Assembly (NCBI RefSeq): GCF_021391675.1
Contig: NZ_CP090095.1
Coordinates: 3,477,501-3,541,500 of the forward strand
Direction: 5' to 3'
Length of the DNA stretch: 64,000 bases
Origin: Neorhizobium galegae
Lineage (GTDB): Bacteria; Pseudomonadota; Alphaproteobacteria; Rhizobiales; Rhizobiaceae
Positions within the stretch are counted from its first letter, which is position 1, and each line of letters starts with the position of its first letter. Below are positions 17,738 through 27,489 of the stretch, one piece after another. A model generated the notes under the pieces. The model did no database searches and was not told the origin of the DNA. It saw nothing but the letters and a program-made list of their open reading frames with translations. Made by a program: the position numbers and the translations under genes.

Positions 17738-19165
17738 ATGCAGGACGACGAGACAACCGGCCTTTCCGCGACAGCACTTTCGGAAGCAATCCATGATGGC
17801 CGGGCCTCCTGCGTCGAAGTGATGACGGCCTATCTCGAACGGATCGACAGGCTCAATCCCGCAATCAACGCGATCGTCAGCCTGCGCAGCCGGGAAGAGC
17901 TTCTGGCCGAGGCCACGGAACGCGACGCAGAGCTTGCCTCAGGCAAATCGCGCGGGTGGATGCATGGCATGCCGATCGCCATCAAGGACCTCTGCGAAGT
18001 GAAGGGCATCCGCTGCACCTACGGCTCGCCGATCTTTGCCGATTTCGTGCCTGAGAAGGACGAGGTGATGGTCGAGCGCATTCGCGCGGCCGGCGCGATC
18101 ATCATCGGCAAGACCAACACGCCGGAACAGGGGCTTGGCTCGCAGAGCTACAATCCGGTGCACGGTATCACCAGGAACCCCTACGACCTGACCAAGACGG
18201 TCGGCGGCTCGAGCGGCGGCGCGGCGGCGGCCCTTTCGGCCCATCTCCTGCCGGTCGCCGATGGCGGCGACATGATGGGCTCGCTGCGCAACCCCGCGGC
18301 CTTCAACAATGTCGTCGGTTTCCGCCCGAGTTTCGGCCGCGTCCCCTCCTCCCTGAAGCTCGAGAACTTCATGGGCCAGCTCTCCGTCCTTGGACCGATG
18401 GGCCGCACGGTGCGCGATGTTGCCGCCTTGCTTTCGACCCAGGCCGGTTACGATCCGCGCGATCCGCTATCCCTGCCGACCGAGGACCTGACGCCAGATG
18501 ACAGCCGCGACTTTTCAGGCGCCCGCGTCGCCTGGCTCGGCGATCTCGGCGGTTACCTGCCTTTCGAACCCGGCGTGCTTGAACTCTGCCGGGCGACGCT
18601 TCCGGTCTTCGAACGAATCGGCTGCGCGGTGGACGCGTTCGTTCCGGACTTCGACATGGACGACCTCTGGCGCTCCTGGACGACGCTGCGCAGTTGGCTC
18701 GCCGCGAGCGGCATGCGCGACAACTACGACGATCCGGAAAAGCGCGCCAAGATGAAGCCCGAGATCATCTGGGAAATCGAGCGCGGGCTCGACATGACCG
18801 CGCGCGAGGTGCATTTCGCCTCGAAACGCCGCAGTGCCTGGTATCAACACCTGCTGACCGTGTTCGACCGGTACGATTACCTGATCCTGCCGTCCGCCCA
18901 GGTCTTCCCCTTCGATGCGGAAACCCATTGGCCGAAGGAGATCGGCACCCGGACGATGGACACCTATCACCGGTGGATGGAGGTGGTGGTCCCGGCCTCG
19001 ATGGCCGGCCTGCCGGTCGCCGCCATGCCCGCCGGCTTTGGCGCAAACGGCTTGCCCGCCGGCATCCAGATCATCGGCCGCCCGCGCGCCGACAAGGCAG
19101 TACTGGAGATTGCGCTTACCTATGAAGCGGCCACGGATTGGTTGGATAAGCGGCCCAAGCTTTAA
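17738..19165 (+). CDS. Amidase (amidase signature family)
   Basis: A 475-residue cytoplasmic hydrolase. The Ser-cisSer-Lys triad is recognisable: Lys in PIAIKDL, the glycine/serine motif VGGSSGGAAAAL and the nucleophile serine in MMGSLRNPAA. ATG 17738 has AAGGA seven bases upstream and starts the family domain; the frame extends 18 codons further without support. It is divergent from the LacI-headed nucleoside operon. The substrate is not evident; it could act on aliphatic or aryl amides or on indole-acetamide-like compounds. Confidence 0.92.
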   Translation: MQDDETTGLSATALSEAIHDGRASCVEVMTAYLERIDRLNPAINAIVSLRSREELLAEATERDAELASGKSRGWMHGMPIAIKDLCEVKGIRCTYGSPIFADFVPEKDEVMVERIRAAGAIIIGKTNTPEQGLGSQSYNPVHGITRNPYDLTKTVGGSSGGAAAALSAHLLPVADGGDMMGSLRNPAAFNNVVGFRPSFGRVPSSLKLENFMGQLSVLGPMGRTVRDVAALLSTQAGYDPRDPLSLPTEDLTPDDSRDFSGARVAWLGDLGGYLPFEPGVLELCRATLPVFERIGCAVDAFVPDFDMDDLWRSWTTLRSWLAASGMRDNYDDPEKRAKMKPEIIWEIERGLDMTAREVHFASKRRSAWYQHLLTVFDRYDYLILPSAQVFPFDAETHWPKEIGTRTMDTYHRWMEVVVPASMAGLPVAAMPAGFGANGLPAGIQIIGRPRADKAVLEIALTYEAATDWLDKRPKL

Positions 19166-19176
19166 CGGTACTCGCC

Positions 19177-19305
19177 CTCTCCCCCTTGCGGGGGAGATGT
19201 CATCGGAGATGACAGAGGGGGGGTGGTACCGCGAATTCAACGGCCGATGGAATATGCGGAGCCATCCCCCTCTGCCTGCCGGCATCTCCCCCGCAAGGGG
19301 GAGAT
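19177..19305. repeat. RIME-like palindromic intergenic repeat, copy B
   Basis: About 129 bases with the same outer arms and the same left hairpin (GTCATCGGAGATGAC) as copy A. The right arm has CTGCCTGCCGGCAT. It fills the gap between the convergent amidase and LysR genes, where it may act as a bidirectional transcript end. Confidence 0.8.
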
Positions 19306-19313
19306 GGATGTGG

Positions 19314-20231
19314 CTACCACCCCACAACTTCTTCCCTGTACCGGCCGATCTCCTCGATCAGCCAAGCACGAAACGCGACGACCGGGTGGAAATCCGTCTT
19401 GCTGAGCGGGGCGACCGCGTAATAGGCGCTGGTGCCTCTGACCTGATGCGGAAAGGCCTCGACAAGCTGGCCGGTCGCAAGCTCCGAGTCGATCAGGAAA
19501 AGCGGCATCAGCGCAACGCCAAGCCCGGTGATACAGGCCTGGGCGACGTTGCCGAACTGCTCGAAGCGCATTCCCTGCGACGGCGTGCCGGTGATGCCAA
19601 GGCTTTCGAACCAGTGGTTCCAAGCCCCCGGCCGCGAGGCCATGTGCAGCAGCGGCAGGCGCATCAGATCCTCGGCCTTTTTGATCGGGTGCGAAGCGAG
19701 GAATGCCGGCGATGAGACCGGCGCCACCATTTCCTCCATCAGGAAGGTGCATTCCGCGCCCGGCCAGTCCGGCTGGCCGATATGGATCGCCATGTCGATG
19801 CCGTCGCGGTCGAAATCGAAGACCCCGATGCGGGTGGCGAAATTGAGCGTGATCTCCGGATGCCTTGCCACGAATTGCGGGATGCGCGGCATCAGCCAGC
19901 GGGTGCCGAAAGTCGGCAGGATTGCCAGGTTCAGCTGGTCACTATGCCGTTTGGTCATGACCTGCAGCGAGGCGGAGCGGATCTGCGACAGTGCGTTCGC
20001 CACCGCCTTGGCATAGTCGGCGCCGGCGGAGGTGAGGCTGACGCCGCGGCTGGTACGGTGGAAAAGCTGGATCCCCAATTGCTCCTCCAGGCCGGAAACC
20101 TGCCGGCTGATCGCCCCTTGCGTCAGCGACAGCTCTTCCGCCGCGCCTGAGAAACTGCCGAGCCGGGCAACGGAATCGAAGGCCGCGAGCGCGGAGGTGG
20201 AGGGAAGCAGTTTTCGCGAGAGGCTGACCAT
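19314..20231 (-). CDS. LysR-family transcriptional regulator (GcvA-like), probable regulator of gcdH
   Basis: A 305-residue regulator with winged HTH at about residues 10-70 (LGSFSGAAEELSLTQGAISR) and an effector domain behind it. The sequence style, with LPSTSALAAFDSVARLGSFS at the start, is that of the GcvA/glutaryl-CoA regulators. It is divergent from glutaryl-CoA dehydrogenase with a 114-base shared intergenic region, the usual arrangement for a LysR activator and its target. The 3' end abuts repeat copy B. Confidence 0.92.
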   Translation of the reverse strand: MVSLSRKLLPSTSALAAFDSVARLGSFSGAAEELSLTQGAISRQVSGLEEQLGIQLFHRTSRGVSLTSAGADYAKAVANALSQIRSASLQVMTKRHSDQLNLAILPTFGTRWLMPRIPQFVARHPEITLNFATRIGVFDFDRDGIDMAIHIGQPDWPGAECTFLMEEMVAPVSSPAFLASHPIKKAEDLMRLPLLHMASRPGAWNHWFESLGITGTPSQGMRFEQFGNVAQACITGLGVALMPLFLIDSELATGQLVEAFPHQVRGTSAYYAVAPLSKTDFHPVVAFRAWLIEEIGRYREEVVGW

Positions 20232-20345
20232 CGCCTATTACTATAGATCATGGCTTGATGAGTAAACGGTGCTTGCTCTCCGGCGCTATGCTGGCGATAA
20301 TCCTTTAAACTTCAACTTGCCAGATTTCAAACCGGAGGCAGACCC

Positions 20346-21521
20346 TTGGCTTTTTCCTGGAACGATCCCTTTCTTCTCGAAGAGCAGCTGACCGACGAGG
20401 AGCGGATGATCCGTGACGCTGCTGCCGCCTTCGCCAAGGCCGAACTCCTGCCGCGCGTTCAGGAAGCCTATCTCGACGAGACGACCGACAAGGGCCTCTT
20501 CAAGCTGATGGGCCAGACCGGGCTGCTCGGCGTGACCCTGCCGGAAGAATACGGCGCTGCCAACGCTTCCTACGTCGCCTACGGCCTCGTCGCCCGCGAG
20601 ATCGAACGTATCGACAGCGGCTACCGCTCGATGATGAGCGTCCAGTCCTCGCTGGTCATCTATCCGATCTTCGCCTATGGCTCCGATGAGCAGAAGCAAA
20701 AGTATCTGCCGGGCCTCGTCTCCGGCGAACTGATCGGCTGTTTCGGCCTGACCGAGCCGGATGCCGGCTCCGATCCGGGCGGCATGAAGACCCGCGCCGA
20801 AAAGATCGAAGGCGGTTACCGCCTGCGCGGCTCGAAGATGTGGATTTCCAACGCGCCGATCGCCGACGTCTTCGTCGTCTGGGCGAAATCGGAAGCCCAT
20901 AACAACGAGATCCGCGGCTTCGTGCTCGAAAAGGGCATGAAGGGCCTGTCGGCCCCGAAGATCGGCGGCAAGCTGTCGCTGCGCGCCTCGATCACCGGCG
21001 AGATCGTCATGGACAGCGTCGAGGTCGGCGAGGATGCGATCCTGCCGAACGTTTCGGGCCTCAAGGGTCCCTTCGGCTGCCTCAACCGCGCCCGCTACGG
21101 CATTTCCTGGGGCGTCATGGGCGCCGCCGAAGACTGCTGGTTCCGCGCCCGCCAGTACGGTCTTGACCGCAAGCAGTTCGGCAAGCCGCTCGCCGGCATG
21201 CAGCTCTACCAGAAAAAGCTCGCCGACATGCAGACCGAAATCACCCTCGGCCTGCAGGCTTCGCTTCGCGTCGGCCAGCTGATGGATCAGCACAAGATGG
21301 CCCCGGAAATGATCTCCATCGTCAAGCGCAACAATTGCGGCAAGGCGCTGGATATCGCGAGGCAAGCCCGCGACATGCACGGCGGCAACGGCATCCAGAT
21401 CGAGTACCACGTCATGCGCCATTCGCAGAACCTGGAAACGGTCAACACCTACGAAGGCACACACGACGTCCACGCACTGATCCTCGGCCGCGCGCAGACG
21501 GGTATTCAGGCGTTTTTCTAA
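20346..21521 (+). CDS. gcdH: Glutaryl-CoA dehydrogenase (acyl-CoA dehydrogenase family)
   Basis: A 391-residue FAD enzyme that oxidises and decarboxylates glutaryl-CoA to crotonyl-CoA in lysine/tryptophan breakdown. The active-site base falls in [20 protein letters not shown] (Glu370), the signature that separates this enzyme from other acyl-CoA dehydrogenases. The start is TTG 20346 with GGAGG about eight bases upstream. A LysR gene is divergent. A GC-rich hairpin follows at 21546-21580. Confidence 0.95.
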   Translation: MAFSWNDPFLLEEQLTDEERMIRDAAAAFAKAELLPRVQEAYLDETTDKGLFKLMGQTGLLGVTLPEEYGAANASYVAYGLVAREIERIDSGYRSMMSVQSSLVIYPIFAYGSDEQKQKYLPGLVSGELIGCFGLTEPDAGSDPGGMKTRAEKIEGGYRLRGSKMWISNAPIADVFVVWAKSEAHNNEIRGFVLEKGMKGLSAPKIGGKLSLRASITGEIVMDSVEVGEDAILPNVSGLKGPFGCLNRARYGISWGVMGAAEDCWFRARQYGLDRKQFGKPLAGMQLYQKKLADMQTEITLGLQASLRVGQLMDQHKMAPEMISIVKRNNCGKALDIARQARDMHGGNGIQIEYHVMRHSQNLETVNTYEGTHDVHALILGRAQTGIQAFF

Positions 21522-21545
21522 AGAGCGTTTCGCCCTTTCGACAAA

Positions 21546-21580
21546 CCGGCCCGGCCGCTTTCCAGCGCGCCGGGCCTTCC
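21546..21580 (+). terminator. Hairpin downstream of gcdH
   Basis: GGCCCGGC (21548-21555) pairs with GCCGGGCC (21569-21576), with an inner CGCT/AGCG stem. Only a weak T-rich tail follows, so it is a possible rather than certain terminator. It also lies beyond the 3' end of the opposing AHSA1 gene. Confidence 0.45.
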
Positions 21581-21616
21581 TATTTCCGCGTTTCGGCCAA
21601 ACCAGCGATCGTGGAT

Positions 21617-22111
21617 TTAGGCGCTCGCGTCCAGGGTGACGAGAAGTTCATCCAGCTGCCCGAACTGTTCGGGCATCGCGCCTTCCATGCCGGCACAAGA
21701 CTCGTCGGCCGCTTCCTTGGAAGGATAAAGTTCATGCAGGACCAACAGCGTCCTGCCGTCCTCCTCCTCCTCGAAGCTGACCGTGGTGACGGAGCCGTTT
21801 TCGCTTTCGTCATTGGTCCAGACGAGGCGCGAGGGCGGCGACACTTCGAGATATTTTCCGAAGAAGGTCATGGAGTTTGCGGCGTCATGTCCGAACGTGA
21901 CGCTATAGCCCCTTCCGGCGCGGACATCCATCTCGCAGGCGAGAAGCGGGACGCCGCTGGACTTGGGCGCCCACCACAGCTTGAACAATTCGGGCTTGGT
22001 CCATGCATCGAACACGAGGCGAACCGGGGCGTTGAAGCTGCGCGTCACGACGAGTTCGCGCTCGGATCTCCGTACGACCGCCGTGCGGCCATTGCTCACG
22101 TTTTCGTCCAT
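21617..22111 (-). CDS. SRPBCC/AHSA1 domain protein
   Basis: A 164-residue single-domain protein of the START/Bet v1-like AHSA1 group. Landmarks are LVVTRSFNAPVRLVFDAWTK near residues 20-40 and the aromatic FKLWWAPKS. Such proteins bind hydrophobic ligands, but no catalytic activity is predictable. The start at ATG 22111 has GGGGAGG upstream. It follows the VOC gene by 12 bases on the same strand; this pair is a common small operon in rhizobia. Confidence 0.88.
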   Translation of the reverse strand: MDENVSNGRTAVVRRSERELVVTRSFNAPVRLVFDAWTKPELFKLWWAPKSSGVPLLACEMDVRAGRGYSVTFGHDAANSMTFFGKYLEVSPPSRLVWTNDESENGSVTTVSFEEEEDGRTLLVLHELYPSKEAADESCAGMEGAMPEQFGQLDELLVTLDASA

Positions 22112-22123
22112 TGGTTGCCTCCC

Positions 22124-22597
22124 CTAGCCACGCCGAGCAGCTTCGATTGCCGCAACGTCGATCTTCTTCATGGTCATCATCGCCTCGAAGGCACGTTTCG
22201 CCTCGCCGCCGCCGGCCGCCATCGCCTCCATGAGGACGCGCGGCGTGATCTGCCAGGAGATACCCCATTTATCCTTACACCAGCCGCATTCGCTTTCCTG
22301 ACCGCCGTTGCCGACGATGGCGTTCCAGTAGCGATCGGTCTCTTCCTGGTCCTCGGTCGAAATCTGGAAGGAAAACGCTTCGTTGTGCTTGAAGGTCGGG
22401 CCGCCGTTCAGGCCGATGCATGCCACTCCGGCAACGGTGAATTCCACCACCAGCACATCTCCTTGCTTGCCGTCCGGGTAATCGCCGGGCGCGCGCATTA
22501 CGGCGCCGACCGCGCTGTCCGGAAAAGTCTCGGCATAGAAGCGGGCAGCCTCTTCGGCGTCCTTGTCGAACCATAGGCAGATCGTGTTCTTCGCCAT
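22124..22597 (-). CDS. VOC superfamily protein, PhnB/glyoxalase-like
   Basis: A 157-residue protein of the vicinal-oxygen-chelate fold. The N-terminus ICLWFDKDAEEAARFYAETF and the phrase WCKDKWGISWQITPRVLME are typical of the PhnB / 3-demethylubiquinone-methyltransferase-like subgroup. No metal-dependent activity can be assigned. It starts at ATG 22597 after GGGAGAAA and is followed by the AHSA1 gene. Confidence 0.88.
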   Translation of the reverse strand: MAKNTICLWFDKDAEEAARFYAETFPDSAVGAVMRAPGDYPDGKQGDVLVVEFTVAGVACIGLNGGPTFKHNEAFSFQISTEDQEETDRYWNAIVGNGGQESECGWCKDKWGISWQITPRVLMEAMAAGGGEAKRAFEAMMTMKKIDVAAIEAARRG

Positions 22598-22816
22598 TGC
22601 ATTTCTCCCTTTTCAATCCTGGTTGCGCGGTCGCCGATGGCGACCATATCTTAAAGACGCAGGTGCTTTCGCTAATCCGACATCCAGCCGAAAAAAGTTA
22701 CGTCCACTCACCAACAGTGCCGTTTTTCGTCATTGGAGAAATTCCCGCCTTCGGTGTATCAGTGAAACGCTGCCGTGATCGGCGGCGAGGAAATGAAACA
22801 AAGGTCGTTTTGAAGA

Positions 22817-23398
22817 ATGCACGCCATGGAGAATGCGGCGGAAGGGGCCGGTGGCGGTTTCAATGTCGGCGAGCGTCTTTGTCTGGTGCGCAAGCAGCAC
22901 GGCCTGTCGCAGCGGGCGCTGGCGGTCAAGGCGGGCGTCACCCATTCCCTCGTCTCATTGATCGAGAAGAACAAGGTGAGCCCCTCGGTCGCCTCGCTGA
23001 AGAAGATCCTCGAAGCAATCAACTACCCGCTGACCGACTTTTTCGCGCTGACGCTACCGCCGGTCGACCAGGTGTTCTACCGCGCCGATGAACTGACGCC
23101 GCTTTCGACCGGCGCTCTGACGCTGCTGCAGGTCGGCGACGCCAAATCCCACAGCGTCCAGATTTTCCACGAGTTCTACGAGCCCGGCGCCGATACCGGC
23201 GAAGCCATGCTGCAACACGAGGCGGAGGAAGGCGGCGTCGTGGTCGCCGGCGAGCTTGAACTCACCGTCGGCAGCCAGACGCGCATCCTGAAGAAAGGCG
23301 ATGCCTTCCTGTTCGACAGCCGCCTGCCGCATCGGTATCGCAATGTCGGAAATGAGCGCTGCGAGGTAGTAAGCGCCGTAACACCACCCTATCTTTAA
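22817..23398 (+). CDS. XRE-family regulator with C-terminal cupin domain (PuuR-like)
   Basis: A 193-residue regulator with helix-turn-helix at about residues 18-72 (GLSQRALAVKAGVTHSLVSL) and a small beta-barrel cupin at about 115-190. This architecture resembles PuuR, which controls putrescine/GABA catabolism. The succinate-semialdehyde dehydrogenase gene follows on the same strand 142 bases later, supporting such a role. Two start codons, 22817 and 22826, are equally plausible; neither has a strong ribosome site. The 219 bases upstream contain no gene I can support. Confidence 0.88.
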   Translation: MHAMENAAEGAGGGFNVGERLCLVRKQHGLSQRALAVKAGVTHSLVSLIEKNKVSPSVASLKKILEAINYPLTDFFALTLPPVDQVFYRADELTPLSTGALTLLQVGDAKSHSVQIFHEFYEPGADTGEAMLQHEAEEGGVVVAGELELTVGSQTRILKKGDAFLFDSRLPHRYRNVGNERCEVVSAVTPPYL

Positions 23399-23540
23399 TC
23401 GCAGCGCACCAAAGATTTCATCCTGCGCATCTGAATATTGATTGTTCCTGTCAATTATTTTAGGTCAGATCAACACACCTCATCTCCTCCCCGCGCCGCC
23501 TCCCCGGCCATTTCCAGCGATTAGAACGAAAGTGGACACC

Positions 23541-24977
23541 ATGCATAGCTATCCCGACGTCAAGCTTTTCATCAACGGCGAATGGCGCGATGCCATTGGC
23601 GGCGAAACCATCGATGTTTCCGATCCCGCGACAGAAGAAGTGATCGGGAAAATAGCTCATGCCCGCAAGGCGGACCTGGACCTGGCGCTGGAAGCCGCCG
23701 AAAAGGGTTTCAGGATCTGGCGCGACACCTCGCCCTTCGACCGCTCGAAGCTGATGCGCAAGGCCGCCGACCTGCTGCGCCAGCGCGTCGACCAGATCGC
23801 CTATTACATGACCCGCGAACAGGGCAAGCCGCTCGCCCAGTCGAAGATGGAAGTCATGGGCGCCGCCGACACGATCGACTGGTTCGCCGAAGAAGCCCGC
23901 CGCACCTATGGCCAGATCATCCCGGCCCGCATGAGCGGCGTCTCGCAGATGGCGATCAAGCTGCCGGTCGGCCCGGTCGCCGCCTTCACGCCCTGGAATT
24001 TCCCGCTCAACCAGGTGGTTCGCAAGCTCTCCGCAGCCCTTGCGACCGGTTGCTCGATCATCGTCAAGGCGCCTGAGGAAACGCCCGCTTCGCCGGCCGA
24101 ACTGATCCGCGCCTTCATCGACGCCGGTGTGCCTGCAGGCGTCGTCAACCTCGTCTACGGCATTCCGGCCGAGATTTCCGAATACCTGATCCCGCATCCG
24201 GTCATCCGCAAGATCTCGTTCACCGGCTCCACACCGATCGGCAAGCATCTGGCCGCCCTTGCCGGCAAGCACATGAAGCGCGCCACCATGGAACTCGGCG
24301 GCCATGCGCCGGTGATGATCTTCGACGATGCCGATCTCGAAAAGGCGATCGAAGTCACCGCGATGTCGAAATTCCGCAACGCCGGCCAGGTCTGCGTCGC
24401 CCCGACCCGCTTCCTCGTTCAGGACGGCATCGCCGACAAGTTCACCGCCGGCTTCGTCAAGGCGGCCCAGGCGATCAAGGTCGGCAACGGCCTGGAAGAC
24501 GGCGTGACCATGGGGCCGCTCGCCAACGAGCGCCGCATCCCGGCGATGGAAGCGCTGATCCAGGACGCCATCACCCATGGCGGCGAGCTGAAGACTGGCG
24601 GCCACCGCATCGGCAACAAGGGCCACTTCTTCGAGCCGACGGTGCTCTCCGAAGTACCGACCTCGGCCAAGATCATGAACGACGAGCCCTTCGGCCCGAT
24701 CGCCATCATCAACCGCTTCTCGCACTACGACGATGCGATCGCCGAGGCCAACCGCCTGCCCTTCGGCCTCGCCTCCTACGCCTTCACCGGCTCGGTCAAG
24801 ACCGCGCATGCGCTGAGCCGCCAGGTGGAAGCCGGCATGCTGACCATCAACCACAACGGCCTTGCGCTGCCGGAAGTACCGTTCGGCGGCATCAAGGACA
24901 GCGGCTACGGCACGGAAGGCGGCTCGGAAGCCACCGAAGCCTATCTCGAAACCCGCTTCGTCAGCCAGATGAGCTGA
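23541..24977 (+). CDS. NAD(P)-dependent succinate-semialdehyde dehydrogenase (aldehyde dehydrogenase family)
   Basis: A 478-residue aldehyde dehydrogenase. The catalytic Glu251 lies in MELGGHAP and the nucleophile Cys285 in NAGQVCVAP; the cofactor-loop FTGSTPIGK is intact. The sequence and length fit the GabD-type succinate-semialdehyde dehydrogenases, and the neighbouring PuuR-like regulator supports 4-aminobutyrate or polyamine breakdown. The frame runs 33 codons upstream but ATG 23541 begins the domain. A strong terminator follows at 25006-25046. Confidence 0.9.
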   Translation: MHSYPDVKLFINGEWRDAIGGETIDVSDPATEEVIGKIAHARKADLDLALEAAEKGFRIWRDTSPFDRSKLMRKAADLLRQRVDQIAYYMTREQGKPLAQSKMEVMGAADTIDWFAEEARRTYGQIIPARMSGVSQMAIKLPVGPVAAFTPWNFPLNQVVRKLSAALATGCSIIVKAPEETPASPAELIRAFIDAGVPAGVVNLVYGIPAEISEYLIPHPVIRKISFTGSTPIGKHLAALAGKHMKRATMELGGHAPVMIFDDADLEKAIEVTAMSKFRNAGQVCVAPTRFLVQDGIADKFTAGFVKAAQAIKVGNGLEDGVTMGPLANERRIPAMEALIQDAITHGGELKTGGHRIGNKGHFFEPTVLSEVPTSAKIMNDEPFGPIAIINRFSHYDDAIAEANRLPFGLASYAFTGSVKTAHALSRQVEAGMLTINHNGLALPEVPFGGIKDSGYGTEGGSEATEAYLETRFVSQMS

Positions 24978-25005
24978 CTGACGGCTTTTTAGAACCGAGT
25001 TCTCG

Positions 25006-25046
25006 ACGCCGGTCGGTGCCCCCGCACCGGCCGGCGTTTTCTTTTG
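25006..25046 (+). terminator. Rho-independent terminator after aldehyde dehydrogenase
   Basis: A 14-bp stem (25006-25019 with 25024-25037, one G-T pair) and a four-base loop are followed by a T-rich tail TTTTCTTTT. It ends the transcript of the aldehyde dehydrogenase gene before the AlkC-like gene. Confidence 0.88.
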
Positions 25047-25107
25047 CCCTTGCCGGTGTCACCCGAGTCAAATACCAAAACAAACAGTGAACATCGGATA
25101 AAGCGCC

Positions 25108-26208
25108 ATGGCCGAGACTGAAGCAGCACCGCTCCTGAAGGAAATCTTCAACCGTGATCGCCTCCGGCATTTTGCGGCAGAGACCAAGGCCATCCATCCC
25201 GGCTTCGATGGGGAGAGATTTCTAGCGCTGACTTCAGCCGGTCTCGACGATCTGAGCATCATGCAGCGCCTGCGTCAGATCGCCATCGCCTACCATGCGG
25301 TCCTGCCCGGCGGGTTTGAAAAGAATATCGACATCCTGCGGGCGCTGGCGCCCCGCATCAACCACGGCTTCGCCTCCATCGTGCTGCCGGAATATGTGGC
25401 GCTCCACGGCCATGACCATTTCGACCTGTCGATGGATGCGCTCGCCTTCTTCACCCGCTTCGGCTCGTCGGAATTCGCCATCCGGCATTTTCTCCTGAAG
25501 GACCTCGTCCGGACGCTGAACGTGATGGAGCGCTGGTCGCGGGACGACAACGAGCACGTGCGCCGGCTTTCGAGCGAAGGCTGCCGGCCGCGCCTGCCCT
25601 GGTCCTTCCAGCTGAAGGACCTGATTGCCGACCCCTCGCCTGTCGCTCCGATCCTCGAAAACCTGAGAAGCGACCCGAGCCTTTACGTGCGCAAGTCGGT
25701 GGCCAACCATCTGAACGACATTACCAAGGACCACCCCGCCTGGGTGTTCGACAGGATCACCGACTGGCCGAAGGACGACCCGCGCACCGCCTGGATCATC
25801 AAACAGGCGCTGCGCACGCTGATCAAGAAGGGCGACGCCCGGGCGCTCCACGTCTTCGGCGCCGGTCACAAGGCAGAGGTGAAGATCGAGAGTTTCGCGG
25901 TGACACCATCGTCGTTGAAACTCGGCGGCGCGGTGAAGATATCGGCCAGGCTCGTATCGTCAGCGTCCGCACCGCAGAAGCTCGTCATCGACTACGCGGT
26001 CCACTACGTCAAGAAGGCCGGCGGCACCTCGAAGAAGGTCTTCAAGTGGAAGGAGATCACGCTGGGTGCCGGCGAGATTTGCGAACTCACGATCAGCCGC
26101 GCCATCCGCGACTTCACCACCCGCGTGCATTATGCAGGGCGGCATCCGGTCGAGCTGATCGTCAATGGCGAGGTGCTGGCGGAGGGTGCGTTCGAGCTTC
26201 TGGCTTGA
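25108..26208 (+). CDS. AlkC-type DNA alkylation repair protein (HEAT-like repeats plus Ig-like domain)
   Basis: A 366-residue protein of the AlkC group of HEAT-like-repeat DNA glycosylases. Alpha-helical repeats span about residues 1-250, with the conserved WSRDDNEHVRRLSSEGCRPR in the middle. A beta-rich C-terminal part (about 255-366, starting near EVKIESFAVTPSSLKLGG) looks like the Ig-like domain described in one AlkC branch. It should excise cationic alkylated bases such as 3-methyladenine or 3-methylcytosine (family knowledge). It starts at ATG 25108 and is flanked by the terminator upstream and a repeat downstream. Confidence 0.88.
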   Translation: MAETEAAPLLKEIFNRDRLRHFAAETKAIHPGFDGERFLALTSAGLDDLSIMQRLRQIAIAYHAVLPGGFEKNIDILRALAPRINHGFASIVLPEYVALHGHDHFDLSMDALAFFTRFGSSEFAIRHFLLKDLVRTLNVMERWSRDDNEHVRRLSSEGCRPRLPWSFQLKDLIADPSPVAPILENLRSDPSLYVRKSVANHLNDITKDHPAWVFDRITDWPKDDPRTAWIIKQALRTLIKKGDARALHVFGAGHKAEVKIESFAVTPSSLKLGGAVKISARLVSSASAPQKLVIDYAVHYVKKAGGTSKKVFKWKEITLGAGEICELTISRAIRDFTTRVHYAGRHPVELIVNGEVLAEGAFELLA

Positions 26209-26235
26209 GCCCTTTCGGCCAAGTTTGCAGGCGCT

Positions 26236-26408
26236 GCCCCCTCACCCCGCCTCCGCTTCGCTCGGCGGACCTCTCCCCGAGGGGAGAGGATGAACGGGAG
26301 CGTCAGCGCCTTTTCCCTCTTCGGTAGAGAAGGAGCCAGAGACAGTGCCTCATAACCTCTTCTCCCCAGCGGGGAGAAGGTGGCCCGAAGGGTCGGATGA
26401 GGGGGCGA
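26236..26408. repeat. RIME-type palindromic repeat, second sequence class
   Basis: About 173 bases built of two palindromes: CTCTCCCCGAGGGGAGAG around 26271-26289 and TTCTCCCCAGCGGGGAGAA around 26360-26378, bounded by CCCCTCACCC and TGAGGGGGCG. The right end (GGCCCGAAGGGTCGGATGAG) is the familiar rhizobial intergenic element. It differs in sequence from copies A-C. It separates the AlkC-like gene from convergent cysA. Confidence 0.8.
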
Positions 26409-26469
26409 GGCTGGCGCAGACCTATATTGCTAGAATCTCTTCCTGGCAAAGTGACCCAAAGAGAACCGC

Positions 26470-27489
26470 CTAGACCGCAAACACCTTCGCCCTGCGCAAC
26501 GTCACGAAGCCGCCGTCGCCGGCCCTCAGTGCGCGCTCCGGCTCGACGTCGAATTCCAGCTGTTCGCCGGTCTCTGTGGTCGCCAGCACCCGCCGCCCGT
26601 CCGGGCGGTCGAGCACGCGGGTGATGCTGGCCGGAATGCCAGGCCCCTGCGCGGACCAGTCGAGATCGGCGGGGCGGGCATAGAGTTCCGCCTTGCCGTC
26701 CGCCATGCCGGAAACGTCGATCGCCGCACCGCTTGCATAAGCCTTGCCGTCGCGCACTTCCGCGGCGAGCACGTTGGCGTCGCCCAGGAACTTCATCACG
26801 AAGGCGGATTGCGGATTGCGGCAGACCTCTTCCGCCGTACCCTGCTGGACGATATGGCCGTCTTTCAGGATGACGACGCGGTCCGCGAGATCCAGCGCCT
26901 CCTCCTGGTCGTGGGTGACGAAGATCGTGGTGATGCCGAGCTCGCGGTGGATCTCGCGCAGCCAGCGGCGCAGGTCATGGCGCACGTTGGCGTCGAGCGC
27001 GCCGAACGGCTCGTCGAGCAGCAGCACCTTGGGATCGACCGACAGCGCCCGGGCCAGCGCCACGCGCTGCCGCTGACCGCCGGAAATCTGCGCCGGGAAC
27101 CGGTCGCCGAGACCTTCGAGGCGCACCAATCTCAGCAGCTCTACGACGCGCGCCTCGATCGCCGCCTTCTCGCGCTTCACCTTCGAGACCTTCATGCCGA
27201 AGGCGATGTTTTCCGCCACCGTCATATGCGGAAACAGCGCGTAATGCTGGAAGACGAAACCGACGCCGCGGTCGCGCACCGGAATGTCGGTGGCGTCCTG
27301 GTCGCCGAAATAGATGTGGCCGCCATCGGCATATTCGAGGCCCGCGACCATGCGCAGGATGGTCGTCTTGCCGGAACCGGAAGGGCCGAGCAGCGCGACG
27401 AGTTCGCCGCTTTCGATCTCCAGCGAGACATCCCGCACGGCGCGAAAGGTCTCGAAGGTCTTGACGACGTTTTCGAGGCGGATTTTCAT
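26470..27489 (-). CDS. cysA: Sulfate/thiosulfate ABC transporter ATP-binding protein
   Basis: A 339-residue ATPase with Walker [10 protein letters not shown], signature [15 protein letters not shown] and Walker [15 protein letters not shown]-terminal TOBE-like region is present (about 240-339). ATG 27489 overlaps the CysW stop by four bases. It drives sulfate uptake with the two permeases and binding protein encoded upstream. Confidence 0.94.
   Translation of the reverse strand: MKIRLENVVKTFETFRAVRDVSLEIESGELVALLGPSGSGKTTILRMVAGLEYADGGHIYFGDQDATDIPVRDRGVGFVFQHYALFPHMTVAENIAFGMKVSKVKREKAAIEARVVELLRLVRLEGLGDRFPAQISGGQRQRVALARALSVDPKVLLLDEPFGALDANVRHDLRRWLREIHRELGITTIFVTHDQEEALDLADRVVILKDGHIVQQGTAEEVCRNPQSAFVMKFLGDANVLAAEVRDGKAYASGAAIDVSGMADGKAELYARPADLDWSAQGPGIPASITRVLDRPDGRRVLATTETGEQLEFDVEPERALRAGDGGFVTLRRAKVFAV

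Noticed and set aside
15459..17789. 776-codon minus-strand frame that would join the LacI region and binding protein into one product
   Set aside because: Only the part from 16493 encodes a known protein; the upstream part is an out-of-frame reading of the LacI-type gene.
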